Below are positions 8,335 to 16,544 of a DNA stretch of 64,000 nt, in pieces; the stretch's first letter is position 1, and each line of letters begins with the position of its first letter. The notes beneath the pieces are model-generated. The model ran no database searches and was not told the origin of the DNA. It saw only the letters and a list, made by a program, of their open reading frames with translations. The stretch comes from Bacteroidota bacterium (lineage in GTDB: Bacteria; Bacteroidota; Bacteroidia; Chitinophagales; Chitinophagaceae): positions 1 through 64,000 of the forward strand of contig JAFDYG010000496.1 of NCBI GenBank assembly GCA_018267545.1, given 5' to 3'. Made by a program: the position numbers and the translations under genes.

Positions 8335-8967
8335 TCACCCCCCCACCAACCCATGCTCCCTCGCAAACCTGACCAGTCCCGCCGGCGTCGAAACCCCGAG
8401 CTTGCGACAAATATTCCTACGATGCGCATTGATCGTAAACTCACTCACAAACAACCGCTTCCCAATCTCCTTCGAGGTATACCCCTCCGCAATCATCCGC
8501 AGCACCTCCACCTCCCGCTGAGTCACCTGGTATTTCTTCATAAACTCATCCAAAAACTTCCCCCCGGTCACCGCCTCCCCTTCTTCGGGAAACCAAATCC
8601 CCCCGCCCGCCACTACCCGGACCGCCTCCTTTAACGCAACCGAATCATTGCTCTTCAACAAAAGCCCCTTCGCTCCCAGCTCCCTGATCTCCCGCAGCAA
8701 CCTGGGCTGGTTATAGCTCGTAAAGACCAGCACCTTCAGCTGTGGAAATTCTTTTCGAATGACCTTCAGCGTCTCCACTCCATCCGCCTTGGGCATGTGA
8801 AGATCGAGCAGGACCATGTCGATAGGCGCCTGACGAAGACGGGTCAGCAATTGACGGCCATCCCCTACCGGCTCCAGCACCTCCAGCTCACTCATCTCTC
8901 CCAGAACCTTACGCAAACCATCCACCAGCAGCGGATGATCGTCGGCGATAATAAGTCTTACCGGCAT
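8335..8967 (-). CDS. NarL/FixJ-type response regulator
   Basis: A 210-residue regulator with an N-terminal receiver (acidic pair in 'IADDHP', phospho-acceptor in 'MVLLDLHMPKADG', Thr in 'VFTSYN', Lys in 'LLLKSND') and a C-terminal LuxR helix-turn-helix ('VTQREVEVLRMIAEGYTSKE', 'LFVSEFTINAHRRNICRKLG'). It starts 2 bases after the TPR kinase stop, so the two form a two-component operon. The motif copies at 7728 and 11182 flank the operon and are candidate targets. Confidence 0.94.
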   Translation of the reverse strand: MPVRLIIADDHPLLVDGLRKVLGEMSELEVLEPVGDGRQLLTRLRQAPIDMVLLDLHMPKADGVETLKVIRKEFPQLKVLVFTSYNQPRLLREIRELGAKGLLLKSNDSVALKEAVRVVAGGGIWFPEEGEAVTGGKFLDEFMKKYQVTQREVEVLRMIAEGYTSKEIGKRLFVSEFTINAHRRNICRKLGVSTPAGLVRFAREHGLVGG

Positions 8968-8969
8968 GA

Positions 8970-11156
8970 CTATTTTGTTTTAACGGGTAATTCGATTACT
9001 ACAAGCGTACCGTCTCCGCGACCAATCTCGATACGCCCTTTCCAATACGCAACCTTCGAACGAATAGCCGCCAGCCCCTTCCCCTCTTTGTCTCCCTCCC
9101 GTATCCCATTCCCATTATCCTCCACCTGGATAGAAACAAGTCCCGGATGCTCGACCAGCTGCACCATCGCTTCCGTAGCCTGAGCATGCTTGATCACATT
9201 CTGAAGCAGCTCCTGCAAGATCCTATAACAATCCTTCAAAAAAACCGCGTCATAAATACTGCCATCCTCAAACCCTACAACGACCGCCTGCACCCTCAGC
9301 TTCCCCGAAAGATTGACCGTCTCCGCCATCTCCTCCACCGCCCCGCGCAACCCGCGCTTCTCGATCACCACGGGCGTCAGCTGATGACTAAGCTGACGTA
9401 TCGTTCCCGCCACCGAAGATAGTATCTCTTGCGTCTTGCCAAGCCGCTGCATAGCCCCCTCATCACCTCCCTTCTCCAGCGTCGACGTAACATTCAGCGT
9501 AGCCAGCGAAAGCATGCTGCCGACCTCGTCATGCAGTTGATCGGCTATCTGCCGCCGCTCGTTCTCCTCCGCATCGATCGCGCCCTGCATCACATCAATC
9601 CTATGCTGCTTTTGCATCTGCCGGACCCTATTACGGATATACCCCGCCAAAAGCACCGCAATAACAAGACCCAAAACGGCAAAAATCAAAAAAGCAATCC
9701 TCTCCCTCCTCAAATCCCTTTCCTTTCCCTCATTCTCCACATTCAGCAACACGATCTGCTGCTCCTTATCCCGCAGCCGAACCCTCGCCTCGATCTCCTG
9801 TATCGCCTGGTAGTGATGGAAGCTGATGAGCGAATCCCGCACGTTATAATAATTCTCCATCGACTCGGCATACGCACGATAGTCCTTCCTTGCCTTTTGC
9901 AGCTCTGAATAATACTGGTAGTAATACTGACCATACGCAGAATACCTCCGCACCTTCAGCGCCGGCTCCAGCTCCGAAAGCACCCGCGCCGCATCCTCCA
10001 GCCGTCCGTTCAAGATCAGACCATGCGCATAATATAGCTGCGATGGCATCAGGTGCAGCCCCTCTTCCCTGCCCATCTTGTACGCCTGACTGAAATAAGC
10101 AAGCGCCTTTACCGGCTGCCCTTCCTGCTCGGCAACCAATCCCGCCGCGATAAAATAGCTGGAATAAGGAATCTTCTCCTCCGGCGCCCGAAACGACTCG
10201 CGGCTCCGCACCAGGTACTCCTTTGCCCCCCCATAGTCCCCCTGGTACGCCTTCACGATAGCAAGCTCGGCCGTGAAATAAGGCGCCTGCGGCGCACCGG
10301 GATTAGGCTTGACCACCACGTCGTACAGCATCTGCCCGAACTTCCCAGCCGCATCATAATCGGCAAGCAAAAGCTCCACCTGCATCAGCTGCGAATAAAT
10401 GCTCGGCACAGGATTTCGAAAGTAGAAATTGGTCCGCTCGTAAAGCCTCGGCTTGTGATTGAGCGACGAGTCCTTCGCCAGCTCCAGCAGCCCAGTCAAA
10501 ATCAGCACCCGCTCCTGCGGATTATTCTGCAAATACATTGTAGCGTAATTGTACCGGGCGGCAAACAATGCATTCTTATTCGGCACATCCGCAGCAAGAC
10601 GCATCGCCTCCCGCAAAGACCGCCCCATCGCCGCAGTATCCGTAGTGTGAGCGATCGACCCGAACGTATAGATAAAAGAAAGATTCTCCTTATCCTGCAC
10701 CGCCTTCCCCAAAGAAGCATACTTGTCCAGCGAGTCCAGCTTATCCCATTCCCCATACATCAATACCGTCCCCACCAGCGCCTCACCATACAATCTTGCA
10801 TCCCCGGCCGCATTCTCCCTCGCCTGCCGATACAACCCCTCCGCCTCCTCGAAAAAACCCAGCGACTCCTTCGCCCGGGCCCAGCTCATCAACAGCACAT
10901 GCGCATACCCCCGATTGCCCGCCTTACGAACAATCGGCAGATATTCCGATAAAATCTTATAGCTAAGGTTGAGATTGCTCCTCCCGGCATCCTGCACAAG
11001 ATCGCAAACCGAACGAAAATTCGCTTCCGTAACGGGCTGCCCCTTCCAGCGAGCCCAGGTTTCAAGAACCCGCTGCTCAGTAGAATCGCCAGCCAGGACC
11101 AGGGCCGTACGGAATAACAAAAAACTAATCAGTACCGGGAATCTCCAAGGACGCAT
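8970..11156 (-). CDS. TPR-containing sensor histidine kinase (HisKA_3)
   Basis: A 728-residue kinase. A signal peptide (1-23) is followed by a helical TPR-like sensor region (about 30-445) predicted to be periplasmic, a coiled coil (450-485), one membrane helix (about 488-506), a HisKA_3 domain with phospho-acceptor His542 in 'IADQLHDEVGSML', and an HATPase domain ('LQELLQNVIKHAQATEA', 'VEDNGNGI', 'GKGLAAIRSKV'). This layout is common for Bacteroidota kinases paired with NarL-type regulators. It is co-transcribed with the regulator at 8335. The ligand is unknown. Confidence 0.93.
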   Translation of the reverse strand: MRPWRFPVLISFLLFRTALVLAGDSTEQRVLETWARWKGQPVTEANFRSVCDLVQDAGRSNLNLSYKILSEYLPIVRKAGNRGYAHVLLMSWARAKESLGFFEEAEGLYRQARENAAGDARLYGEALVGTVLMYGEWDKLDSLDKYASLGKAVQDKENLSFIYTFGSIAHTTDTAAMGRSLREAMRLAADVPNKNALFAARYNYATMYLQNNPQERVLILTGLLELAKDSSLNHKPRLYERTNFYFRNPVPSIYSQLMQVELLLADYDAAGKFGQMLYDVVVKPNPGAPQAPYFTAELAIVKAYQGDYGGAKEYLVRSRESFRAPEEKIPYSSYFIAAGLVAEQEGQPVKALAYFSQAYKMGREEGLHLMPSQLYYAHGLILNGRLEDAARVLSELEPALKVRRYSAYGQYYYQYYSELQKARKDYRAYAESMENYYNVRDSLISFHHYQAIQEIEARVRLRDKEQQIVLLNVENEGKERDLRRERIAFLIFAVLGLVIAVLLAGYIRNRVRQMQKQHRIDVMQGAIDAEENERRQIADQLHDEVGSMLSLATLNVTSTLEKGGDEGAMQRLGKTQEILSSVAGTIRQLSHQLTPVVIEKRGLRGAVEEMAETVNLSGKLRVQAVVVGFEDGSIYDAVFLKDCYRILQELLQNVIKHAQATEAMVQLVEHPGLVSIQVEDNGNGIREGDKEGKGLAAIRSKVAYWKGRIEIGRGDGTLVVIELPVKTK

Positions 11157-11181
11157 ATAAGAATGAAATTTACAAAATATC

Positions 11182-11196
11182 GTTACAATTAACTAT
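11182..11196. promoter_or_regulatory. 15-bp motif GTTACAATTAACTAT
   Basis: The second copy of the motif at 7728-7742, with 14 of 15 bases identical. It lies between the divergent TPR kinase and lipoprotein genes, 26 bases before the kinase start and 53 before the lipoprotein start. Confidence 0.4.
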
Positions 11197-11248
11197 TTTT
11201 CCCCACGCACATATTCAGGAGTTTTGAGGCCATAAAATTCCCAGCAAT

Positions 11249-11824
11249 ATGAAAGTATTCTCCTCCCTCGCCCTCGCAGCCACCCTCCTCGTCCTGTCCC
11301 CCGCGTGCAAGAAAAACTCCGGAAACGACGGCGGCGGCGGAACCACCAGCTCCGAATACTACCTCAGCGCTACCGTCAACGGCAAAGCCTGGAACGCCAA
11401 CACAAGCAACAACAGCATGCACACCCCGGTCCTCGCCGCCCAAACCGGCAGCGGCTCATCCACCGTCCTGCTCGTACTGGGCATCCAGGCCGCAGGCAAA
11501 GACTCCAGCGCCTTCGCCATCGTCTTCCCTAAAAGCATCACCCTCAACAAAACCTACGTCTTCAACCCCTCCCAGTACATGGCTGGCATCTACGCCCCCA
11601 GCGCCGTCCTCAGCTACGCCACCTCATCAAACACCAATTCCGACGACAGCCTGACCATCACCAGCTTCGATCAATCCGCCAAAATCATCGAAGGAAAATT
11701 CAAAGGAACCTTCTACCTCCAAAGCGGAACAGGCGCCACCAGCGTAAAAATAACCGACGGAAAATTCCGCACCCCCTACGTCCTCGACGCCAGCCAGCTC
11801 CCCCCCAGCAATATAAAATATTAA
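11249..11824 (+). CDS. DUF6252-like lipoprotein
   Basis: A 191-residue lipoprotein: signal peptide with lipobox 'LSPAC' (Cys20), a Gly/Ser-rich linker, then a beta-rich domain starting 'YYLSATVNGKAWNA', a pattern seen in DUF6252-type Bacteroidota lipoproteins. It is probably anchored in the outer membrane. It is transcribed away from the TPR kinase, with which it shares a 92-base upstream region. Function unknown. Confidence 0.78.
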   Translation: MKVFSSLALAATLLVLSPACKKNSGNDGGGGTTSSEYYLSATVNGKAWNANTSNNSMHTPVLAAQTGSGSSTVLLVLGIQAAGKDSSAFAIVFPKSITLNKTYVFNPSQYMAGIYAPSAVLSYATSSNTNSDDSLTITSFDQSAKIIEGKFKGTFYLQSGTGATSVKITDGKFRTPYVLDASQLPPSNIKY

Positions 11825-11838
11825 GTACCTTTCAGCAT

Positions 11839-12363
11839 ATGCTGATCGTAATCACCGGCCGGCCCGCCTCCGGAAAATCTACCCTTGCTGTCCTTCTTTC
11901 CGAACGCCTCAACCTCCCGCTGCTTTCCCGGGACCGGCTCAAAGAAGGTTACCTCATAACGCACCCTCAACCGGGGGCGCAGACCGACCTGCACATCTAT
12001 GAAACCTTCTTTAAAACCATCGACCTGTTCCTTTCGAATGGAATATCCCTGATCGCCGAAGCTGCCTTCCAGCACAAGCTATGGGCCCCAAAACTAACTC
12101 CCCTCCTGACCAAAACCGATGTAAAAATCGTCATCTGCGAAACCCCTCCCTCCCTCTCCAAATCCAGGTTCGAAACCCGCCGCCTGAACAACCCCTCCCG
12201 AAAAACCTTCCACGGTGAAAATTCAAGCGGCGCAGCCGATACCCTGATCGAAAACTATGAAAACCTCCACCTCGACGCCCCCATCCTCCACGTCGACACC
12301 AGCAATCAATACAAACCCACCCTCGAGGAAATCATTGCCTTCCTCAAAAATAAATTTGCGTAG
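11839..12363 (+). CDS. P-loop kinase of unknown substrate
   Basis: A 174-residue cytosolic protein with Walker A 'GRPASGKST' near the N-terminus and a following 'LLSRDRLKEG', as in small AAA-type kinases (gluconate/shikimate kinase and Zeta-toxin-like folds). The second half has an LID-like basic region ('SKSRFETRRL'). It starts 14 bases after the lipoprotein stop. Its stop codon overlaps the first copy of the ArsR operator. The substrate is not evident; no antitoxin-like gene lies next to it. Confidence 0.8.
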   Translation: MLIVITGRPASGKSTLAVLLSERLNLPLLSRDRLKEGYLITHPQPGAQTDLHIYETFFKTIDLFLSNGISLIAEAAFQHKLWAPKLTPLLTKTDVKIVICETPPSLSKSRFETRRLNNPSRKTFHGENSSGAADTLIENYENLHLDAPILHVDTSNQYKPTLEEIIAFLKNKFA

Positions 12364-12401
12364 CCAAATAACTACACATATATTTGTAGCCAAATAGCTA
12401 C
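12360..12401. promoter_or_regulatory. tandem inverted-repeat operator of the ArsR-AHSA1 operon
   Basis: Two near-identical 16-bp palindromes, GTAGCCAAATAACTAC (12360-12375) and GTAGCCAAATAGCTAC (12386-12401), lie 26 bp apart. The second ends 3 bases before the ArsR start and the first overlaps the upstream stop codon. Position and symmetry fit autorepression by the ArsR protein. Confidence 0.75.
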
Positions 12402-12404
12402 ATA

Positions 12405-12719
12405 ATGAACCTCCGACGAGACGTATTTCAAGCCATCGCAGACCCCACCCGCCGGGCCATACTATTATTAGTAGCCTCCCAGTCCATGACCGCCGGCGCC
12501 ATCGCCGCCAACTTCGACACCGCCCGTCCCACCGTGTCCAAACACCTCCAAATCCTCACCGAGTGCGAGCTCCTCACCCAGGAGCAGTCCGGAAGAGAAA
12601 TACACTATCACTTCAACGCGAAAAAAATGAAAGAAGTAGCCGACTTTATCGAACCCTTCCGCAAAATGTGGGACGACCGGTTCAACAAACTCGAAGCCAT
12701 CATGAAAAAACATAAATAA
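12405..12719 (+). CDS. ArsR-family transcriptional regulator
   Basis: A 104-residue winged-helix protein with the ArsR pattern: '[20 protein letters not shown]', the recognition helix '[18 protein letters not shown]' and the wing '[10 protein letters not shown]'. There is no metal-binding Cys motif. It belongs to the ArsR group found beside AHSA1/SRPBCC genes, which usually repress their own operon. Two palindromes lie directly before its start, and the AHSA1 gene follows with a 2-base gap. Confidence 0.93.
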   Translation: MNLRRDVFQAIADPTRRAILLLVASQSMTAGAIAANFDTARPTVSKHLQILTECELLTQEQSGREIHYHFNAKKMKEVADFIEPFRKMWDDRFNKLEAIMKKHK

Positions 12720-12721
12720 CC

Positions 12722-13186
12722 ATGGAACCAAAAACAAAAGTCTCCGCAGAAGACAACAAACAGGAAGTAACCATCACCCGGGACTTCGACCTTCCCCTCC
12801 ATCTCCTCTTCCGGGCCTTCACAGAAGCCGAATTCATCGAGCAATGGATGGGCACAAAAGTCCTGAAGCTCGAAAGCAAAAAACACGGCAGCTACCAGTT
12901 CGAAACCACCGACCCCAAAGGAAACAAATATGGCTTTACCGGGACCATCCACGACCTCATCCCGGACGAAAAGATCATCCGCACCTTCGAGATGGAACGA
13001 ACCCCCTTCGGCGTACAGCTCGAAATCTACTCCTTCAAAGCCCTCACCGCCGACACCAGCCGTCTCGACATGCACGTCGTCTATGAATCGATCGGAAAAA
13101 GAAACCAAATCCTCCAGCTACCCTTCATCCAGGGCATCAACATGGCGCACAACCGCATAGAAACAACCCTCGCTAAACTCAAATAA
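12722..13186 (+). CDS. AHSA1/SRPBCC-family protein
   Basis: A 154-residue START-like fold protein of the Aha1 C-terminal type, with the family features 'ITRDFDLPLHLLFRAFTEAE' and the Trp-Met after 'EFIEQWMG'. Such proteins bind hydrophobic ligands in a central cavity; the ligand here is unknown. It is translated just after the ArsR gene and is the likely regulated target. Two small genes follow on the same strand with short gaps. Confidence 0.9.
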   Translation: MEPKTKVSAEDNKQEVTITRDFDLPLHLLFRAFTEAEFIEQWMGTKVLKLESKKHGSYQFETTDPKGNKYGFTGTIHDLIPDEKIIRTFEMERTPFGVQLEIYSFKALTADTSRLDMHVVYESIGKRNQILQLPFIQGINMAHNRIETTLAKLK

Positions 13187-13187
13187 A

Positions 13188-13340
13188 ATGAGAAACATCG
13201 AAAGCCTCACCCACCTGGACTACCTCGCGATGGGAGACTCGATAGGAGAAACATTCCCCGCACTGCTCCTGCTTGCACTGACCATCATATCCTGGCTCTT
13301 CAGACCCACCGGCAGAAAAATCGTCTTAGCTCACCAATAA
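13188..13340 (+). CDS. 50-residue single-pass membrane protein
   Basis: A short frame from the ATG one base after the AHSA1 stop to TAA at 13338-13340. The product has a polar N-terminus (MRNIESLTHLDYLAMGDS), one hydrophobic helix at about residues 21-38 ('FPALLLLALTIISWLF') and a basic end ('RPTGRKIV'), giving a positive-inside anchor. Tight spacing to both neighbours (next start 10 bases later) supports translation within the operon. I recognise no family. Confidence 0.55.
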   Translation: MRNIESLTHLDYLAMGDSIGETFPALLLLALTIISWLFRPTGRKIVLAHQ

Positions 13341-13350
13341 AACAGACGCT

Positions 13351-13929
13351 ATGAACCCGAAAGTCGACTTCTTCTTCGAAAAAGATACCCAGTGGCGCAA
13401 AGAATACGCCAAGCTCCGCACCCTCATCCTCAGCTGCGGCCTCACCGAAGAGCTCAAATGGGGATGCCCCTGCTACACTTATAACGATAGCAACATCGTC
13501 CTGATCCATGGCTTTAAAGAATACTGCGCGCTCCTGCTGTTCAAAGGAGCCCTCCTTGGCGATACCCACAATATCCTCATCACCCAAACCGAAAACGTCC
13601 AGTCCGCCCGCCAAATCCGCTTCACCAGCACAAAGGACATAACAAAACTAGCCGCCACTCTCAAAGCCTACATCTACGAAGCCATCGAAGTGGAAAAAGC
13701 CGGTCTAAAGGTCAAACTAAAAAAGACCGCCGAATTCGCCATGCCCGAAGAATTCCAAAAGAAGCTCAACAAAAACGCCGCCCTCAAAAAAGCCTTCTAC
13801 GCCCTGACACCCGGCCGCCAGCGAGGCTACCTCCTCCACTTCTCGCAGGCCAAACAATCCGCCACCCGTGAATCCCGCATCGAAAAATACACTCCGCAAA
13901 TCCTCGCCGGCAAAGGGCTAAACGACTAA
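13351..13929 (+). CDS. YdeI/OmdA-like protein (DUF1801 plus C-terminal OmdA domain)
   Basis: A 192-residue protein. The N-terminal half has the DUF1801/YdhG fold ('LRTLILSCGLTEELKWGCPC', 'NIVLIHGFKEYCALLLFKGA'). The C-terminal half has the bacteriocin-protection OmdA motif ('ALTPGRQRGYLLHFSQAKQS' followed by 'TRESRIEKYTPQIL'). The molecular role of the family is not settled. It closes the ArsR-AHSA1 operon and its stop overlaps by 4 bases the convergent barrel gene. Confidence 0.88.
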   Translation: MNPKVDFFFEKDTQWRKEYAKLRTLILSCGLTEELKWGCPCYTYNDSNIVLIHGFKEYCALLLFKGALLGDTHNILITQTENVQSARQIRFTSTKDITKLAATLKAYIYEAIEVEKAGLKVKLKKTAEFAMPEEFQKKLNKNAALKKAFYALTPGRQRGYLLHFSQAKQSATRESRIEKYTPQILAGKGLND

Positions 13930-16388
13930 AATCTAACGCCCAAACTAAAATACGGATACCACCCCTCCACCGAATGCCCTGCGAGTAGCCGGATTACCGC
14001 CAGCCTCGCCGGCGCATAATAGATACCGCCTCCCTGCCCATTATGCCAAACATCGGAAAGATCATTCTCCTTCCAAACCCGTCCCACATCAAAGAATCCC
14101 ACTACCCCAAGCTCTCCCGGGAATATATAGCTGCTCACATCCGCCAGCTTTGCCCTCGCCTCGAAATTATTGTAAAACGCATTCCGCCCGGCAAATCGAT
14201 ACTGCCGATACCCCAGCAGATTCCCCTGCCCCCCCAAAAACGCCAGCTGATAAAACGCCGGCTTCCCGATACTAACGATTCCCCCCACCCTATCACTCAC
14301 CACGATCGTTCCCGCTTTATTCAACGACAAATCATATCCAACCAACGGTTCCACCCGCCCATAATCCCTTGCGAAATCCCCCATGCCTTTATACCCATTG
14401 ACTGTAACACTCACCAACACCCCCGAACTAGGCAGCAGATTATCCTTCCGGCTGTCGAAGGTGAAATTCATTGCGCCTCCCAAATGCAGCTTATGTTCCT
14501 CCAAAGTCAAGCTATCATAAGACCCCACAATCCCTTGCTGACTGATCAACCTCCCGGTATTGTCATTATTATCATACGTATAATACTCCAACGACGGCCC
14601 TACCGAAATCGACCAATACTTCTTCCCCTTCCACCGCAGCGCCGGGTCTAAGTCATAAGTACCAAAACGAGCCCGATAGTATTTTACACCCGCCTTCTTC
14701 GGATAGAACGTCTCATTACCCACGCCAAAGAAATTGATCGTATTGTTCGGCGCATTTACCTGGGCCTGTAAAATCACATCCGCGCTCCCCACCGCCCGGA
14801 TCCACTCGCTACGATACGCCAGCTTGAACGCATCCGAAGAAAACGAATGCGTCAGCATTAGCTGATACATCGCCGAATAAGGCTCCTGACGAAACCCCTT
14901 CTGCCTGACCCAGCGAAAACCACCACCCAACAGGAACCCATCATCCGAATTCAACCCTGCATTGATCAACGGAAATGTCAGGTTGTATAGATTGACAGGC
15001 ACAAACCCCGTATCATTATAAAGATGCAGCCGCCGCGACCCGCTCTCCACATTTACCGCCTTGCTCCCCGCACCCTCGATCATCCTCAATTTCACCGCTC
15101 CGCTCAAACGCCCAATCACCACACTGTCATTTCCCCCCATCGTATACACCCGCAGCTGCTTTGTCTCCGATGAAGGATACACCTTCGATACCAGCACCGC
15201 GTCATCATCCCCCCGGCGAATCACCAGCTTGACACCACCAACAGTATCCTGCAGCTCTACTTTCTCCACTCCATCCGTAAGCCTCACATCCACGATCTCG
15301 TTGATAAATCGATAATAGTCCTCCATCGCCTCCGCCATCCCCTCCCGCCTCGACTTCAAAATCCGCAGAAACTCATCATGACGCAGCGCATACACCGGCG
15401 CCGGCAGCCGCCGCAACGCCTCCTCGAACACCGAATCGCTCACCGCAGCAACCCACCCATTAACGATCGACGACCAATCCTCGTGTCGAAACTGCGAAGC
15501 CACATGCCCGTTCAAAAACGTCGACTTGAAGAAATAATGCCTCGGCTTGCGAATCGTCGGTGTAAACCCCGGCACCCTCGGCATCGTATAAATATCCTTT
15601 ACAAGCGTTGGCAACACCCCCTGCGTCACACTCACCACCTGGTCGCGGTCCCTGGGAATCGGAGTAAACAGCTCCCCCTTTCCATCCTTGACCGAATGCC
15701 AACGCCACTGGTCCTCATGCCGGTCCCAATCCGCAAACAGCAGATCGATCATCCGGGCCTTTAAAAAATTGACCGCGTCATAGCTATTGTGATTATCGGC
15801 CTGCAGCTTCTGGATCATCTCCTGCGAATTATCCGACTTCTTGAAAGGAGACCGCTCCTCCAGCAAGACCACCTTGCCGGCAAATGTCTTCTCGTATTCC
15901 CCAAGCGCCTTATCCGGCGCGACATAAAAAATAATAGGATTGTTATGCGCCACTCCAACCGCATCCGCAACCGGCGGCACCAATAACGCCGCAAAAGGAT
16001 TCATCGCGCTCGTAGCGTCATCCACCAGGTCCACCGCAAACGTCTCCCGAAGCCTCTCCGGAACCGCCAAATCCGGCACCTTCTCCACCGTCCGGATCAC
16101 CCATTCCCTGCCTTCCGCGTCCGCCATCCGCAAAGACTTCGACTCCATCCCACCCCCCAATTTTTCCGGCCGAAGCCCGCCCTTGTACTGACTCACGTGC
16201 AAAACCGGCAGCCGCACCTCCATCGACCACTCCTGGCGATAGTTTTTCCCCAGCAGCGTCCGGTGAATCCCATTAGCCTTGCCATACGAAGGATGTATCC
16301 GGATGGGAATGCTGTCCTGGCCCAGCGTTGGATATACTAAACAGCTTAAAATCAATAACGTTAGGAGTTGCTTCAAACGATCGGGCAT
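13926..16388 (-). CDS. BamA/TamA-like outer-membrane barrel with N-terminal kinase-like region
   Basis: An 820-residue protein with a signal peptide (cleavage near 'PTLGQ', residue 24). Residues 430-820 form a surface-antigen (Omp85-type) barrel with many Tyr/Phe strands and a terminal Phe ('YFSLGVRF'). Residues 80-270 carry an unusual block: 'KSLRMADAEGREWVIRTVEK', 'VVLLEERSP', then D220-W-D-R-H224 in 'FADWDRHEDQWRW' and 'PIPRDRDQ' (D247, D249). The DRH loop followed by an acidic metal-like site resembles HipA/FAM20-type kinase loops; I infer a kinase-like fold, active or not. Bacteroidota encode many such proteins, usually annotated only as BamA/TamA family or linked to metallophosphoesterases. 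Confidence 0.85.
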   Translation of the reverse strand: MPDRLKQLLTLLILSCLVYPTLGQDSIPIRIHPSYGKANGIHRTLLGKNYRQEWSMEVRLPVLHVSQYKGGLRPEKLGGGMESKSLRMADAEGREWVIRTVEKVPDLAVPERLRETFAVDLVDDATSAMNPFAALLVPPVADAVGVAHNNPIIFYVAPDKALGEYEKTFAGKVVLLEERSPFKKSDNSQEMIQKLQADNHNSYDAVNFLKARMIDLLFADWDRHEDQWRWHSVKDGKGELFTPIPRDRDQVVSVTQGVLPTLVKDIYTMPRVPGFTPTIRKPRHYFFKSTFLNGHVASQFRHEDWSSIVNGWVAAVSDSVFEEALRRLPAPVYALRHDEFLRILKSRREGMAEAMEDYYRFINEIVDVRLTDGVEKVELQDTVGGVKLVIRRGDDDAVLVSKVYPSSETKQLRVYTMGGNDSVVIGRLSGAVKLRMIEGAGSKAVNVESGSRRLHLYNDTGFVPVNLYNLTFPLINAGLNSDDGFLLGGGFRWVRQKGFRQEPYSAMYQLMLTHSFSSDAFKLAYRSEWIRAVGSADVILQAQVNAPNNTINFFGVGNETFYPKKAGVKYYRARFGTYDLDPALRWKGKKYWSISVGPSLEYYTYDNNDNTGRLISQQGIVGSYDSLTLEEHKLHLGGAMNFTFDSRKDNLLPSSGVLVSVTVNGYKGMGDFARDYGRVEPLVGYDLSLNKAGTIVVSDRVGGIVSIGKPAFYQLAFLGGQGNLLGYRQYRFAGRNAFYNNFEARAKLADVSSYIFPGELGVVGFFDVGRVWKENDLSDVWHNGQGGGIYYAPARLAVIRLLAGHSVEGWYPYFSLGVRF

Positions 16389-16461
16389 TAATAGGTCGAT
16401 TTAGAAAAAACGAAAATAACTCATAAGGCAAGCAAAATCAATGGCCAAATTCGCTCAAATC

Positions 16462-16482
16462 TTGTACAAATTCTGTACAAAA
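16462..16482. repeat. TGTACAAA direct repeats in a divergent promoter region
   Basis: TGTACAAA occurs at 16463-16470 and 16474-16481, exactly 11 bases apart, about one helical turn. Each contains the palindrome TGTACA. It lies between the divergent barrel gene and the GIN-domain gene, so it may be a regulator site for either. Confidence 0.35.
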
Positions 16483-16544
16483 ACTAAATATTTTCTGAAT
16501 GTAACTAATTTTATCCCCGACACGTACTACCATAAATTCAAAAC

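Noticed and set aside
12360..12401. Palindromes before the ArsR gene as a transcription terminator
   Set aside because: The stems are short with no T-run, and the two near-identical copies next to the start codon fit an operator better.
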